From Chara braunii (Eukaryota; Streptophyta; Charophyceae; Charales; Characeae): 31,347 nt of DNA. The notes below the pieces were generated by a model. The model saw only the letters and a program-made list of their open reading frames with translations, made no database searches and was not told the DNA's origin. Location: the NCBI GenBank assembly GCA_003427395.1, contig BFEA01000013.1, positions 920,137 through 951,483 of the forward strand, read 5' to 3'. A program made the translations under genes and the position numbers. Position 1 is the stretch's first letter. Each line of letters begins with the position of its first letter. This document shows, piece by piece, positions 29,619 to 31,347 of this stretch.

Positions 29619-29894
29619 GTTAGTAAACCCACATATGTCCTGCTAGAGCTGCCGTTGCCGATCTTTATCGCACGAAATGTCTGGTGTAGGCCCTGGCCCT
29701 GTGTGCATTACATTTGCTCCTGCTGAAAACTGTATGGACACACCTTAGTCAGAAAAATATTAAAATAGTGAGAGATGGTTAATGGAAGGCCTAAGATCCA
29801 GGAAGTTTTGCCGCATCACCACAAGCAATGTCGTCAAAACTTTTGCGAACAAACAATGCAGGCTCAAACATTAAAAAAAAAAAACTGGCAAAAA

Positions 29895-30190
29895 ACTGGG
29901 TGGGGGTCCGGGCTGCCCGGCTGACTGGCGGGGGCCCGGGGGAGGTCCCGGGCGGCCTGGCCGGGCAGGGCACCCGGTTGGGGGCCGGGCCCCCCCAGCG
30001 CACTCACCTGTCTGGGGGTCTCGGACCCCCTTTTCGCTGCTGTTGGCCTCCCGCAGGCCTACCGGGTCCGACCGGCCCGAAAAACCGTCCCGTCGGGCCC
30101 GGTAGGCCTGCAGGATTTTAGAAAATTTGTGACGGCTCTGTGGCCGTCGATCCACCATGATTGACGGCCACAGAGTCGGTGGATCTAGGC
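29895..30190. repeat. GC-rich foldback region with two strong hairpins
   Basis: The first stem pairs 30053-30075 with 30089-30111 (21 of 23 positions), loop 13 nt with GAAAAAC. The second pairs 30136-30148 with 30163-30175 (13 of 13), loop 14 nt, and an adjacent GATCCACC/GGTGGATC pair overlaps the loop. To the left, 29895-30000 is almost all G and C with imperfect GGGCCCGG palindromes. No gene supported: open frames on both strands are a result of the composition. Confidence 0.75.
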
Positions 30191-30339
30191 TCCAAACTTC
30201 CCCCCGTTCAAACCTGGGATCGGCTGGGGTGGTCTGCCACTCGCCCCCCAGCAAAATCGGAGTTGCTCCTGCGCCGTCCTGCTGCGCTGTCGGCCGTCGC
30301 CTGTCGCCCGTTGCCATCGCCATCCAGAGTTCTGCTGCA

Positions 30340-31347
30340 GCTGCTACGACGAAGGCCCCGACTGTCCTGCTGCTGCTGCTACGATGAAGGCCCCGACTGT
30401 CCTGCTGGGTTGTGTTGGACGGGCAGACGAAGGCCCTGCTGCTAGGGTAACTGTTGCAGGTAACGACGAAGGCCCCGACGAACTTCTTGTTCTTCTTCTT
30501 GATCATTCGGTAGGTCACGTGAGATACGACAAGCCGTCCACCTACCACCGCCCCCCTTCTCGGCTCATCTTGTTCTTCTTCTTCTTTCCTCCTCCTCCTC
30601 CTCCCGTCTTCTTCGTCTTCCCCTCGTCCCCCTCGTATTTTCATCTTCCTCAACCTTTCATCTTCTTCGCCGTCTTCGCCGTCTTCCCCTTCTCCCCCAC
30701 TCGTTTTCTTTCTCCTCCTCCTCCTCCTCCTCCTCCTCCTCCTCCTCTTCTTTTTCTCCTTCTTCTTCTTCTGCTGCTGCTACGATGAAGGCCCCGACTG
30801 TCCTGCTGCTGCTGCTACAACAAAGGCCCCGATGACGAAGGCGCCATTCTTCTTCTTCTTCTTCTTCTTCTTCTTCTTCTCGTAATCGTGTAGGGGTAGG
30901 TCACGTGAGATACGACAGGTGAAAAAAAAAAAAAAAAAAGGGCCGTCCTCCTCCCCCTTCTTCTTCTTCTTCTTCTTCTTCTTCTTCTTCATCTTCTCCT
31001 CCTCCATTCGCTAGGGCTTCTTCTCTCCTCTTCCTCTTCTTCCCGCCATACCTTACCGCCGCCGTTCTTCTTCTTCTTCTTCTTCTTCTTCTTCTTCTTC
31101 TCCATTCGCTAGGTCTTCTTCTCTCCTCTTCTTCTTCTTCCCGCCATACCTTACCGTTGCCATTCTTCTTCTTCTTCTTCTTCTTCTTCTTCTTCTTCTT
31201 CTTCTTCTTCTTCTTCTTCTTCTTCTCCTCCTTCTCCTCCTGCTTCTCCTCCTCCTTCTTCTTCTTCGTCGTCGTTGTCGTCTTCTTCGTCTTCTTCTTC
31301 GTCTCCTCCTCCTCCTCCTCTTCCTCCTCCTCCTCCTCCTTCCCTCT
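30340..31347. repeat. Polypyrimidine microsatellite block with larger repeats
   Basis: Long (TTC)n and (TCC)n runs dominate to the window end, with an interrupting poly-A near 30923-30939. Larger units recur. ACGATGAAGGCCCCGACTGT occurs near 30381 and 30781. GGTAGGTCACGTGAGATACG occurs near 30510 and 30896. A 98-bp unit starts with CCATTCGCTAGG at 31004 and 31102. Predicted proteins rich in Ser, Leu, Phe or Glu/Lys/Asp are artefacts of the repeats. Confidence 0.93.

Noticed and set aside
29871-30653. A 260-residue minus-strand open frame
   Set aside because: Runs through the GC-rich foldback, simple repeats and poly-pyrimidine; low complexity and no domain.

Overview
The window looks like nuclear DNA of a plant-lineage eukaryote. 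Short exons with GT/AG borders sit between long introns, the retrotransposons are chromodomain-bearing Ty3/gypsy elements with a primer-binding site for plant initiator tRNA-Met, and microsatellites are abundant. The gag and pol style made me think of a charophyte alga such as Chara. That is an impression, not a demonstrated assignment. There are no bacterial operons, rRNA genes or convincing tRNA genes.

Host gene (+ strand). Five short open segments with canonical splice borders (2310-2437, 3194-3299, 4693-4776, 25805-25876, 29331-29618) join in one continuous frame and encode an acidic/basic, partly coiled-coil protein I do not recognise. The exons continue beyond both edges of the window. 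The intron between 4776 and 25805 is about 21 kb, and transposons fill most of it.

Nested retrotransposons. The outer element is on the minus strand, 4922-24320, flanked by ATAT on both sides. Its 3' LTR is 4922-5924. Its 5' LTR is broken into 16682-17223 and 23815-24320 by an unclassified insertion of about 6.6 kb. It carries a perfect TGGTATCAGAGC primer site (16667-16678), a broken gag, and a deletion that fuses gag directly to the pol C-terminus and chromodomain, so no protease, reverse transcriptase or integrase remains. A related plus-strand chromovirus, 8121-15666, flanked by CCAC, sits in its leader. The leader sequence on the two sides of that insertion resumes the same alignment to the inner element's own leader. 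The inner element has gag, zinc knuckle, RT, RNase H, integrase and a truncated chromodomain. It is dead: it has several frameshifts and stops plus substitutions at three catalytic positions.

The 6.6-kb insertion (17224-23814) has one 214-codon ORF on the minus strand (17714-18358) of unknown function and no recognisable transposase or polymerase. It is the least explained part of the window.

The remainder is intron: a GC-rich repeat family in inverted copies (about 1480-2045 and 24570-25330), a higher-order tandem repeat (3580-4125), (GA)n, (GAA)n and 85-bp, 40-bp and 31-bp duplications. The right end has a GC-rich foldback region (29895-30190) followed by about 1 kb of almost pure polypyrimidine.
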